Source of the DNA: Candidatus Brevundimonas colombiensis
GTDB lineage: Bacteria > Pseudomonadota > Alphaproteobacteria > Caulobacterales > Caulobacteraceae
DNA: 64,000 bases
Reading direction: 5' to 3'
Assembly (NCBI GenBank): GCA_029202665.1
Contig: CP119326.1
Coordinates: 1,550,001 to 1,614,000 of the forward strand
Below the pieces are notes generated by a model that was not told where the DNA came from, did not search any database, and saw only the letters and a list, made by a program, of their open reading frames with translations. Positions 44,474 to 52,936 of this stretch are shown piece by piece. Position numbers and translations under genes: made by a program. How positions within the stretch are numbered: the stretch's first letter is position 1; every line of letters starts with the position of its first letter.

Positions 44474-45358
44474 TCATGTCGCCCGTTGCGACATGATCAG
44501 GTCCGCAAACTGGCGCGCCTGCGTTGAAACGCGGTCCGGACGCGTCACCAGGCCGATGTCGCGGCAGACCATGGGCAGCACCAGAGGCGCCCAGGCCAGT
44601 CGGTCGCTGGCCAGATGGCTGAGGGTCAGCGCAGGCAGGGCCGTCTCGCCGAATCCCTTGGCCACCAGGGCGCCGACGGTCGCGACGTGACTGCATTCAA
44701 AAAGCGGGCGGGGGGCCTTGCCGGCCTCGGCGAAGGCGCGGTCTGTGGTTTCGCGCACGCTCGTATTTTTCGCCATGGCGATGAAGGGCGCCGAAGCGAG
44801 CTCGGCCCAACTCACGCTCTCTGGAACGGGTTCGCCATCCTGGCTCCGCACAAGACAGAACGGATCGTCCAGAAGGTGGTTGAAACGCAGTTCTGACGGA
44901 TCGGTCGGCCGGATCGTCAACCCGACGTCGGCGTGACCCTCGTTGACCGCAGCGATCACCTCGCCGGCCAGTCTGTCCAGAACCTGGACGTCGATGTCAG
45001 GATGGGCGTCCCTGAAGGCGGCCAAGGCGTCGGGCAGCAGGGTTGCTGCCAGAGAGGGCAGGGCCGCGACGACCACCCGCCCGCGTGAGCCCTGAATGAA
45101 GGCCTGCATGTCATGAAGGCCCAGTTCGGCCTCCCGCACCAGACGGCGCGCGATCGGAAGCAGGCGAAGCCCGGCCGGCGTCAAGTTGATCTCGCGCCCT
45201 TCGCGATCGAACAGGCGGGCGTTCAGATCCTCCTCAAGCAGCCGGATGGCGCGGCTGAGAGCGGGTTGGGACAGAGCGCGCGCATCCGCCGCTCCGGTGA
45301 AGCTGCCGTTATCGGCTACGGCGATGAAATGCTGAAGGTTGCGCAGGTCGAACGTCAT
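44474..45358 (-). CDS. LysR-type transcriptional regulator
   Basis: A 294-residue regulator. The start giving MTFDLRNLQHFIAVADNGSF is chosen over one six codons upstream because it matches LysR N-termini. The helix-turn-helix (about 1-60: FTGAADARALSQPALSRAI) is followed by a substrate-binding domain. It ends 13 bp from the GH3 stop in opposite orientation and is divergent from the AtuA/transporter/hydrolase genes, separated by about 100 bp. It most likely controls that unit, with an inducer from its pathway. The ligand is unknown. Confidence 0.93.
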   Translation of the reverse strand: MTFDLRNLQHFIAVADNGSFTGAADARALSQPALSRAIRLLEEDLNARLFDREGREINLTPAGLRLLPIARRLVREAELGLHDMQAFIQGSRGRVVVAALPSLAATLLPDALAAFRDAHPDIDVQVLDRLAGEVIAAVNEGHADVGLTIRPTDPSELRFNHLLDDPFCLVRSQDGEPVPESVSWAELASAPFIAMAKNTSVRETTDRAFAEAGKAPRPLFECSHVATVGALVAKGFGETALPALTLSHLASDRLAWAPLVLPMVCRDIGLVTRPDRVSTQARQFADLIMSQRAT

Positions 45359-45458
45359 TGAAATGCTGCATAGCAAAAAAGCGCTTCATGCAAAATCCTG
45401 ATGAGACCATCATCATTCGGTCTTTGCCATCAGGGTTTCGGGCGCCCCTAATGTCCAT

Positions 45459-46793
45459 ATGAGGGAAGGGCTATACGAGACGTTGCGCATCGGTTCGGGC
45501 GCGGGCTTTGCTGAGGATCGGATCGATCCGGCGGTCGACCTGGCCATGCATGGCCGTCTGGACGTGCTGGTGTTCGAATGCCTTGCCGAGCGCACGATCG
45601 CGCAGGCGGTCGCCGCGCGCCGGTTGGATGATGCGTCGGGGTTCGATCCCCTGTTGGACGAGCGGATCGGAGAAGTGCTGGCGCACTGCGTCCGCAACCA
45701 TGTCACCATCGTCAGCAACATGGGCGCGGCCAATCCGGCGGGGGCGGCGCGTCGGGTGGCCGACATCGCACGGCGCCTGGGCCTGAAAGGCCTGAAGATC
45801 GCAGCCGTGCAGGGCGATGACGTTTCGGATCGCCTCGAATCCCTGCAACCGTTCACCGACGAAGGCCTGCCCTATGAACAGCCGATATCGGCCAACGCCT
45901 ATGTCGGACATCAAGGCATCGTCGAGGCTTTGCGCGACGGCGCAGACGTCGTCCTGACCGGCAGAACGGCGGACCCCTCCCTGTTTCTTGCGCCGATGGC
46001 CTACGCCTTCGGATGGGATGAGGATGACTGGGAGAGGCTTGGGCGCGGCACCGCCATTGGACATCTGCTGGAATGCGCGGGTCAACTGACCGGCGGATAT
46101 TTCGCGGACCCGGGCGTCAAGGACGTCCCGAATCTTGCGGGGCTTGGTTTCCCTATCGCGGAAGTCCGTTCGGACGGCACGGCCGTCTTCAGCAAGCTGG
46201 AAGGGTCCGGCGGACGGCTTTCGGTTGCGACCTGTACGGAGCAGTTGCTCTACGAACTGCATGATCCATCGGCCTATCTGACCCCGGACGTCACGGCGGA
46301 CTTCAGTTCGATCCGATTTGAAGACCTCGGGGAGGATCGTGTCGCCCTGTCCGGCGGCGGGGGGCGCGAGCGTCCCCGGCGGCTTAAGGTCTCGGTCGGG
46401 ATCGACGAGGGTTGGCTGGGCGAAGGACAGATATCCTATGCGGGGCCGGGCTGTGTGGCGCGCGGGCATCTGGCCTTGGCCATTGTCGATGAGCGGCTTT
46501 CCCTGACCGGCGTGGAGGTGCTGGATGCGCGCTTCGACCTGATCGGCATTGACGCCGTCTCACGATCCTCCGACGGCGACAGGGAGCCGTATGAAGTCCG
46601 GGCGCGCGTCGCCTGCCGGGTGCGCACAGAGGCCGAGGCGCGTCGCGTCGGCCGCGAGGTCGCCGGCCTCTACACCAACGGACCGGCGGGCGGCGGCGGA
46701 GCGGCCAGCACGGTCAAGGCGGTCGTGGGCATCGTGTCGGCTCTGATCGACCGTGACCGCGTCGTGACAAGCCTGACCTGGGAGATCAGCTGA
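45459..46793 (+). CDS. AtuA-type acyclic terpene utilisation family protein, N-terminal part
   Basis: A 444-residue DUF1446/AtuA protein starting MREGLYETLRIGSGAGFAED, with the conserved SNMGAANPAGAARRVADIAR and ADVVLTGRTADPSLFLAP segments. In Pseudomonas AtuA acts in the citronellol/geranyl-CoA pathway, but its reaction is unproven. Typical proteins carry an extra C-terminal domain of about 100 residues; here that part is the next gene. It opens the operon AtuA, AtuA-C, CitMHS transporter, hydrolase, divergent from the LysR gene. The pathway is inferred to process an organic acid or aglycone, not necessarily a terpene. Confidence 0.86.
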   Translation: MREGLYETLRIGSGAGFAEDRIDPAVDLAMHGRLDVLVFECLAERTIAQAVAARRLDDASGFDPLLDERIGEVLAHCVRNHVTIVSNMGAANPAGAARRVADIARRLGLKGLKIAAVQGDDVSDRLESLQPFTDEGLPYEQPISANAYVGHQGIVEALRDGADVVLTGRTADPSLFLAPMAYAFGWDEDDWERLGRGTAIGHLLECAGQLTGGYFADPGVKDVPNLAGLGFPIAEVRSDGTAVFSKLEGSGGRLSVATCTEQLLYELHDPSAYLTPDVTADFSSIRFEDLGEDRVALSGGGGRERPRRLKVSVGIDEGWLGEGQISYAGPGCVARGHLALAIVDERLSLTGVEVLDARFDLIGIDAVSRSSDGDREPYEVRARVACRVRTEAEARRVGREVAGLYTNGPAGGGGAASTVKAVVGIVSALIDRDRVVTSLTWEIS

Positions 46794-47098
46794 TGATTTT
46801 GAGAGACCTGGCGCATGCCCGAACCGGGGACAAGGGCGATGTGTCGAACATCGCCGTCGTCGCGCACGATCCCGCCGCCTATCAACGGCTGTCCGCGTTT
46901 CTGACGCCTGCGCGCGTTCGTGCGCGGTTGGGGCTGGATGAGGTCCAGACCATCCAACGTCATGAACTGCCGACCTTGAGCGCGCTGAACTTCGTCATTC
47001 ATGGTCTTCTGGCCGGCGGCGTGACCCGCTCGGCGGCGCTGGACGCCCATGGCAAATGTCTCGGCGCGTGGCTGCTGGGCCTGGAAGTGGCTGACTGA
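46793..47098 (+). CDS. AtuA-associated small domain protein
   Basis: A 101-residue protein (MILRDLAHARTGDKGDVSNI) equal to the C-terminal domain of long AtuA proteins (ARTGDKGDVSN motif, then LNFVIHGLLAGGV). Its ATG shares one base with the AtuA stop, so the two chains are made together and probably associate. Splitting the protein in two is common in some lineages. Function is unknown beyond the partner role. Confidence 0.84.
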   Translation: MILRDLAHARTGDKGDVSNIAVVAHDPAAYQRLSAFLTPARVRARLGLDEVQTIQRHELPTLSALNFVIHGLLAGGVTRSAALDAHGKCLGAWLLGLEVAD

Positions 47099-47153
47099 AC
47101 ATAGAGAGAGCGGTGAAGCGGGGGGACGCCCGCCGCCGTTGGGAGGAGGGGAC

Positions 47154-48464
47154 ATGGACCTGGCGTTGCTGGGTTTTCTGACGCTCGCGGCCTTCTTGGG
47201 TCTGGTGTTGCTCACCCGCACGCCCGTACTGGTGGCGCTGATTCTCGTGCCGATCGCCGCCGCCGTCGTCGGCGGTGTTTCGGATCAGATGAGCGGGATG
47301 GCGATAGACGGGCTGCGGACAGTGGCGCCGATCGCCGCCCTGATGATGTTCGCGGTTCTCTATTTCGGTCTCATGCTTGACGCGGGGCTGTTCGAACCGC
47401 TGGTCAGGGGACTGGTGGGTCTGGCGGGCGGCGACCCCGTGCGGCTGTGCCTGGTCACCGCCGCCCTTCCGATGCTTGTCGCCCTCGACGGCGACGGGGC
47501 GACCACATTCCTGATTTCGGTCACGGCTCTGCTGCCGGTGCACCGGCGAATGGGCATGCAGCCTGTGGTTCTGCCGGGGATCGTGGCGCTTTCGGCAGGC
47601 GTGATGAACCTCCTGCCTTGGGGAGGGCCGACCGCCCGCGCCATGACGGCCCTCAATGCGGATGTCGGGCAGATCTTCATTCCGCTTCTGCCCGCCATGA
47701 CGGCGGGGATCGCCTGGGTGTTTCTGGCCGCCTATCTCATGGGACGATCGGAACGCGGCCGCCTTGCGCTGGCCGGCCCGCCCGTGGGCGGACCGCAGGC
47801 GGACCCAACCGAGCCGGTGAGAATCGACCGTCTTTTCATTTTCAACGCCGTCCTGACGGTGGGGCTGATCGTCCTGCTGTTCCAGGGCCTGTATGCTGAT
47901 GCGATCGGTCTGCCGACCCTTCCCGCACCCCTGTTGTTCATGGGCGCCTTCGCCATAGCGCTTCCGGTCAATCGCCGCGATTGGGCGGCACAACAGGTGC
48001 AGCTGGCCAATCACGCACCGAGCGTGGTGCTGGTGACGTCCATGATCCTGGCTGCCGGCGTCTTCACCGGCGTGCTGAACGGCAGTGGCATGATCACCGC
48101 CATGGCCGAGGTTCTCGCCGGCGCCGTGCCTGAGCCGCTGGCGCCCTGGCTCAGCGGAATCGTGGCCGTCACCAGCATGCCGTTGAGCCTCGTGTTCACG
48201 CCGGACGCCTATTATTTCGGCGTTCTGCCGGTCTTCGCCGAGACGGCGGCGGCCGTCGGGCATGACCCCGTCGCCATCGGTCGCGCCGCCCTGATGGGCC
48301 AGATGACGACCGGCTTCCCGCTCAGCCCCCTGACCGCCTCCACCTTCATCCTTCTGGGTCTGTCCGGGGTCACGCTTCGGCAGCACCAAAGGTTTGCGTT
48401 CAAATGGGCGTTCGCCACCACCCTCGTGATGACCGCTGTGGCGGCCCTCACCGGAGCACTCTGA
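47154..48464 (+). CDS. CitMHS-type citrate/metal transporter
   Basis: A 436-residue membrane protein. The start ATG at 47154 follows GGAGGAGGGG; an open frame extends upstream into the previous gene. About 11-12 hydrophobic segments are spread from residue 2 (LALLGFLTLAAFLGLVLL) to the C-terminus. Conserved GDGATTFLISVTALLP and LPWGGPTARAM motifs match CitMHS carriers, which import metal-citrate or related carboxylates. It is placed between AtuA-C and a secreted hydrolase, so it likely imports the acid released by that hydrolase or used by AtuA. It shares one base with the next gene. Confidence 0.88.
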   Translation: MDLALLGFLTLAAFLGLVLLTRTPVLVALILVPIAAAVVGGVSDQMSGMAIDGLRTVAPIAALMMFAVLYFGLMLDAGLFEPLVRGLVGLAGGDPVRLCLVTAALPMLVALDGDGATTFLISVTALLPVHRRMGMQPVVLPGIVALSAGVMNLLPWGGPTARAMTALNADVGQIFIPLLPAMTAGIAWVFLAAYLMGRSERGRLALAGPPVGGPQADPTEPVRIDRLFIFNAVLTVGLIVLLFQGLYADAIGLPTLPAPLLFMGAFAIALPVNRRDWAAQQVQLANHAPSVVLVTSMILAAGVFTGVLNGSGMITAMAEVLAGAVPEPLAPWLSGIVAVTSMPLSLVFTPDAYYFGVLPVFAETAAAVGHDPVAIGRAALMGQMTTGFPLSPLTASTFILLGLSGVTLRQHQRFAFKWAFATTLVMTAVAALTGAL

Positions 48465-50467
48465 TGAAGTCACGCAGTCTCGTCGCCGTATCCGGCGCTG
48501 CTCTTCTCAGCCTGGCGCCGCAAGCGTCCGAGGCGGAAATCGTCCGTGTTCAGATCGATACCCGGGCACCCATTGCGGGCGAGTTCGGCGCGGCAGGCGG
48601 CTACGAACTTCTGACCGGTCACGTGTTCGGAGAACTGGACCCGAACCATCCCTCCAATGCGATCATCACCGATCTGGACCATGCGCCGCGCAACGCCCGG
48701 GGCAGGGTGGAGTATTCGGCCACCTTCGCCCTGAGCAGGCCTGCGGACCCGGCGAAGGCCAGCGGTTTTCTCTTCTACGACGTGCCCAACCGGGGCAATT
48801 TCCGGATCGGCGGCGACGCCGACGGCCACATTCATCTGGTCAGCGGCTGGCAGGGCGATATCGCTCCCTCCGGCGCCCTTCAGACCCTGACCGTTCCGAC
48901 GGCGCGCGGGGCCGGCGGAAAAAGCCTGACCGGGCCGATCCTGGTCCGGTTCGTCGATGCGCCCGCGGGGGCGACGACCCTGCCGATCCGGGGCGGGATC
49001 GGGGCCGGGGTCCAGCGCCCCCATCCGGCAAGCCTGGACACCCATTCCGCTCGTCTGGTGCGCAAGCGGGGCGATCATGCGACGGCGGAAGTCATTGCGC
49101 CGGACGCCTGGGCTTTCGGCGACTGCACCGGCATGGCCTTTCCCGGCACGCCGGATCCGACCAGCCTGTGCCTGAAGGAGGGGTTTGATCCGGCCTTCGC
49201 CTATGAACTGACCTACACCGGCAAGGACCCGCTGGTGCTTGGCGTCGGCTATGCGGCGACGCGCGATCTGGTCAGCTTCCTGAGGTACAGTCGCGGCTCG
49301 GCCGAGGCGGTGAACCCCATAGCCGGCCAGGCGAGGTGGACCATCGGCGTGGGCGTCAGCCAGGCCGGAAACTATCTGCGGGGCTTCCTGCATCTGGGTT
49401 TCAATGCTGACGAGGCGGGCAGGATCGTTTTCGACGGCCTGAATCCCCAGATCGCCGCCCGGCACACGCCGCTGAATTTCCGCTTTGCTGTCCCTGGCGG
49501 AGCGGCGCAGCTTTACGAGGCGGGCAGCGAGGGGCCGCTCTGGTGGGCGACCTATGACGACGTCGTTCGAGGGCGCGGTCCGACCAGTCTGCAGGCGCGC
49601 TGCACCGCGACCAGGACGTGTCCCCGGATTTTCGAGACCTTCACTTCGGCGGAGTTCTGGGGGCTTCGCATGTCGCCCAATCTTGTCGGCATGGACGCGG
49701 TCGCCGACCTGCCGTTGCCCGACAATGTCCGCCGTTATTATTTCCCGGGCACGACGCATGGCGGCGGTCCGGGCGGGTTCGACAGTGTGGGAACGCCGAC
49801 GGTCGGCTGCGTGCTGCCCGGCAATCCCAATCCGACGTACGACACGTTGAAGGCTCTGACCGTGTCGCTGACCGCCTGGGTCGCCCAGGGCGTCGAACCG
49901 CCGCCGAGCGTCTATCCCACCCTGGCGTCCGGCGAACTGGTCGAACCCACGACAGAGGCGCTCGGCTTTCCGACTATCCCGGGCGTTCCGTCGCCGGACG
50001 GCAAGATCAACAGCTTCCTCGTCTATGATTTCGGCGCGGGTTTCCAACCCGACGACCTGACCGGGGTCATGAGCCAGGTCCCGCCGACGGTCGTGCGTGA
50101 AATTCCGCAACGCGCGCCGCGGGTGGACGCGGACGGCAACGAGCGCGTCGGCGTCAAGTCGGCCCTCTATATGGCGCCTCTGGGCTCCTACCTCGGTTGG
50201 AACCAGCAGGCGTCGGGCTATTATGCGGGACAGGGCTGCGGCTTTCAGGGCGGTTTCATCCCGTTCCACTCCACCCGAGCCGAGCGTGAGGCGGCGGGTG
50301 ATCCGCGTTTGTCGCTTGAAGAACGTTACCGCGACCATGCCGGCTATGTGGCCGCCGTTCGTCGTGCGACCCGGCAACTGGTGGATCAACGCTTTCTTCT
50401 GCCGGCTGACGCGGCGCGGTTGATCACCGAGGCGGAGGCGTCGAGCATCCTCAGGCCGACCCCGTGA
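48464..50467 (+). CDS. Exported alpha/beta hydrolase domain protein (Abhydrolase_10-like)
   Basis: A 667-residue protein with signal peptide (to about 23, ALLSLAPQASEA). The ATG at 48464 overlaps the transporter stop. Conserved segments include GVGYAATRDLVSFLRYSRGS and GVSQAGNYLRGFLHLGFN; the latter (G-x-S-x-A-G) contains the likely nucleophile Ser. A C-terminal GCGFQGGFIPFHSTRAERE segment is typical of this large hydrolase family. It probably frees a carboxylate or aglycone in the periplasm, for import by the adjacent carrier. The specific substrate is not known. Confidence 0.84.
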   Translation: MKSRSLVAVSGAALLSLAPQASEAEIVRVQIDTRAPIAGEFGAAGGYELLTGHVFGELDPNHPSNAIITDLDHAPRNARGRVEYSATFALSRPADPAKASGFLFYDVPNRGNFRIGGDADGHIHLVSGWQGDIAPSGALQTLTVPTARGAGGKSLTGPILVRFVDAPAGATTLPIRGGIGAGVQRPHPASLDTHSARLVRKRGDHATAEVIAPDAWAFGDCTGMAFPGTPDPTSLCLKEGFDPAFAYELTYTGKDPLVLGVGYAATRDLVSFLRYSRGSAEAVNPIAGQARWTIGVGVSQAGNYLRGFLHLGFNADEAGRIVFDGLNPQIAARHTPLNFRFAVPGGAAQLYEAGSEGPLWWATYDDVVRGRGPTSLQARCTATRTCPRIFETFTSAEFWGLRMSPNLVGMDAVADLPLPDNVRRYYFPGTTHGGGPGGFDSVGTPTVGCVLPGNPNPTYDTLKALTVSLTAWVAQGVEPPPSVYPTLASGELVEPTTEALGFPTIPGVPSPDGKINSFLVYDFGAGFQPDDLTGVMSQVPPTVVREIPQRAPRVDADGNERVGVKSALYMAPLGSYLGWNQQASGYYAGQGCGFQGGFIPFHSTRAEREAAGDPRLSLEERYRDHAGYVAAVRRATRQLVDQRFLLPADAARLITEAEASSILRPTP

Positions 50468-50537
50468 TTCCCGATGACGCCGCGTGCGCCGCTGATCGCA
50501 TCCGGCGCGGGGCCGGATGCGATCAGTGTCGAAGGCG

Positions 50538-52514
50538 CTAATCGGCCTTGTGATATCCGATAGGATACAGCGGGTCCTGCAGGTCGTTCGGCGTGCCCGG
50601 CGACTGGGCCTCGACCTCGGCCATTGAGCGCGGAAGAGCGAAGGGCAGGCGTCCCTCGGCGAGCGAGGGGGTCATGGCGACGGCCAGGAACGCCGCGTCG
50701 CTCGCGCCGAACTCGCCCAGCAACAAGTCGGCCAGGGGCTGCAGAGGCGTCAGGATCGCGGGTCGATCCAGATAAACGCCTACGATGACCGGCACGTCTG
50801 CGGCCGCCGCTCTCCGAACCTGCGTCAGCGCCGGATGATCGGGAAGAAAGGCCAGCGATCCCTCGTTCTGGCGACTGCCGAAGAAGAAGTTCGGGTGCGG
50901 TCGTTCGTACGGCGCGACCGTGCGGACCAGGGCGAAATCCGCCTGGGACAGATCGTCGACGACCACCAGCCCGGCCCGGCGCGCCGCCTCGGCCTCGATG
51001 CCAGTCAGATGAATCCGCGCGCCAGCGGCCAGGGGTTTCGGCAGCCGATTCTCCAGCACTACCATTCCGCGCCGCTGCGCGGCGTCGGCCTCCGCCTGGA
51101 TATCCGGTCGGCCCACCGTGGCGGCGGCCTGATCGGGGTCGACGAACGGATTGTCGAACAGGCCTAGCTCATACTTGAGCCGCAGAACCCGGCGCGCCGC
51201 CTCGTCCATGCGGGCGACGGGAATGTCGCCGGCTTGTACAGCCGCGACGATGCGGTCCGACCTGTCGGTGCCGCCGAACTGGTCGACCCCGGCGTTGACG
51301 CCCTTGGCGAACCGTTCGGTTTCACTGAGGTCTTCGACCCCCCAGGGCATGGCGATGTCACCGAATCCATGCGGCCGAGCGCCGGTTCGGCAGTTGTCGT
51401 TGCAGTCATTGGTGATCGCCCAGTCCGAGAGGACAAGGCCTTTGAAGCCGTATCGACCCCTCAGCAGGTCTGTCAGCAGCTCCCGGCTGAAACCGGCCCC
51501 GACCGCTTCCAGCGGATGACCGTTGAGCGTGGGGCCCTGGAGTATGTTGTAGGTGGGCATGACCCCGGCGACCCCCGCGTCGAAGGCCCCCAGGAAGGGA
51601 ATGACGTGCTGCGCCAGGTCCGAATCGCTCAGCCTGGAGAATCTGCCGTAATAGTTGTGGCCGTCCCAGCCCTGCGGCGAGGCGCCATATCCCACCCAGT
51701 GTTTGACCACGGTGGCCACCCCATCCGGCCGCAGGCCCTGGGGCCCGCCCTGGAAGCCGATCACATAGGCCTGCGTCATGCGGCGGGCCAACTGTGCGTC
51801 TTCGCCAAACGCGCCGTTGATGCGCGACCAGCGGGGCTCGGTCGCCAGATCGACTTGAGGCGACAGGGCCATATGGATGCCGACCGCGCGGTACTCTGCG
51901 CGAATGGCGTCGCCGAACCGGCGAACCAGTGCTGCATCGCCGATGGCGGCCAAACCCAGCGTCTCTGGCCACTGTGAGAAGCCGCCGGCCGCCACGCTGG
52001 CGCCGTCGACATGTTGAAAATGATTTCGGGGATCGGTGCTGATCGTCACGGGAACGCCCAGCCGGGATCGGCTGGCGACGCTCTGAAGCGCGTTGTTCTG
52101 TTCAGCGAAGCGACGCGGTTCGACCGACAGGCGGGTGATGACGCTGCTGATGTGGGTGCGTTCGACCAAGCCTTCGAAAGCCTTGAGGTCATAGGCCGCC
52201 TGACCGGCTCCCGGAAGGCCGCCGCCGGCAGGGTCGGGCAGGGCCGGAGCCGTGCCGTGCACCAAGAGCCCCGCCTTTTCCGCCAGGGTCATGCGCCCCA
52301 GAATGTCGGCGATCCGGGCGTCCATCGGCAGGCGGTGATCTTCGTAGGGATCCAGCTTCCCGTTATGATTTAGGTCGCGAAACGATTGACCGTCCACAGC
52401 AAGGGAAGCGGCGGCGTCGACGGGCGTATCGGCGCGTCCCGCGCCCGGCATGGCCAATAGGCTGGCCCCACACCCGACCAAAAGCACTCTGCGAAGCGAT
52501 GGAAATGGGATCAT
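50538..52514 (-). CDS. Exported glycoside hydrolase family 3 protein (second)
   Basis: A 658-residue GH3 enzyme; the ATG at 52514 follows a GGGGAGG ribosome site and gives a signal peptide (to about 27, GAGRADT). An EF-hand-like acidic segment, DLNHNGKLDPYEDHRLP, lies before the barrel and may bind Ca. The barrel has VKHWVGYGASPQGWDGHN and nucleophile Asp364 in LVLSDWA. The C-terminal domain (about 470-650) is shorter than in the other two GH3 proteins. It should cleave a beta-linked glycoside in the periplasm. A LacI-type operator lies 32 bp upstream of its start. Confidence 0.9.
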   Translation of the reverse strand: MIPFPSLRRVLLVGCGASLLAMPGAGRADTPVDAAASLAVDGQSFRDLNHNGKLDPYEDHRLPMDARIADILGRMTLAEKAGLLVHGTAPALPDPAGGGLPGAGQAAYDLKAFEGLVERTHISSVITRLSVEPRRFAEQNNALQSVASRSRLGVPVTISTDPRNHFQHVDGASVAAGGFSQWPETLGLAAIGDAALVRRFGDAIRAEYRAVGIHMALSPQVDLATEPRWSRINGAFGEDAQLARRMTQAYVIGFQGGPQGLRPDGVATVVKHWVGYGASPQGWDGHNYYGRFSRLSDSDLAQHVIPFLGAFDAGVAGVMPTYNILQGPTLNGHPLEAVGAGFSRELLTDLLRGRYGFKGLVLSDWAITNDCNDNCRTGARPHGFGDIAMPWGVEDLSETERFAKGVNAGVDQFGGTDRSDRIVAAVQAGDIPVARMDEAARRVLRLKYELGLFDNPFVDPDQAAATVGRPDIQAEADAAQRRGMVVLENRLPKPLAAGARIHLTGIEAEAARRAGLVVVDDLSQADFALVRTVAPYERPHPNFFFGSRQNEGSLAFLPDHPALTQVRRAAAADVPVIVGVYLDRPAILTPLQPLADLLLGEFGASDAAFLAVAMTPSLAEGRLPFALPRSMAEVEAQSPGTPNDLQDPLYPIGYHKAD

Positions 52515-52546
52515 GGTCTGTTCCTCCCCTTGAAAATTGCCGTGCT

Positions 52547-52561
52547 TGACAGCGTTACCAT
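52547..52561. promoter_or_regulatory. LacI-type operator, site 2 (before GH3 gene 52514)
   Basis: On the minus strand the site reads ATGGTAACGCTGTCA, 32 bp upstream of the reverse-strand GH3 start. It matches the other four sites with one C/T change right of the CG centre. Confidence 0.7.
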
Positions 52562-52745
52562 ATCGCTTAGCATCGCCTTTCAGCGCTGTCATCAAGCGGG
52601 AGGTTCGCATCATTGGCGCAAGCAAAGCTGCACGCGTCTAGGGAGACGTCTTGCATCATTCCGCTTTCGCGGGGCCGCGTCGGGTGAGGCGGCGCATCCC
52701 GTACGCGGCGCTACAGCCCATTTGGAAAACGACGATCACGCTGAA

Positions 52746-52760
52746 ATGGTATCGTTGTCA
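52746..52760. promoter_or_regulatory. LacI-type operator, site 3 (before TonB receptor 52937)
   Basis: ATGGTATCGTTGTCA lies 176 bp before the receptor ATG, so the leader is long or another start is used. It also faces the site at 52547 in the divergent gap, and one regulator may control both. Confidence 0.68.
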
Positions 52761-52936
52761 AAAACGATAGGCGGGGTTATGCTTCGCAGCGGTCCGACCT
52801 GGCGCTGAGATCAGGGGGACGGAGGACAGAAACGCATTCCGCATTTCCGGAAGATGTCGCCGCTGGTCGACCGACGGTGGGTTTGAGTGCGCTAACAAAC
52901 ATAAGCGAGGCGCAGCCTCGCAGGAGGGGAAGTCAA

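Noticed and set aside
48470..50389. Reverse-strand open frame antisense to the large hydrolase
   Set aside because: Shadow frame; the forward gene has a signal peptide and conserved motifs, this one has neither.
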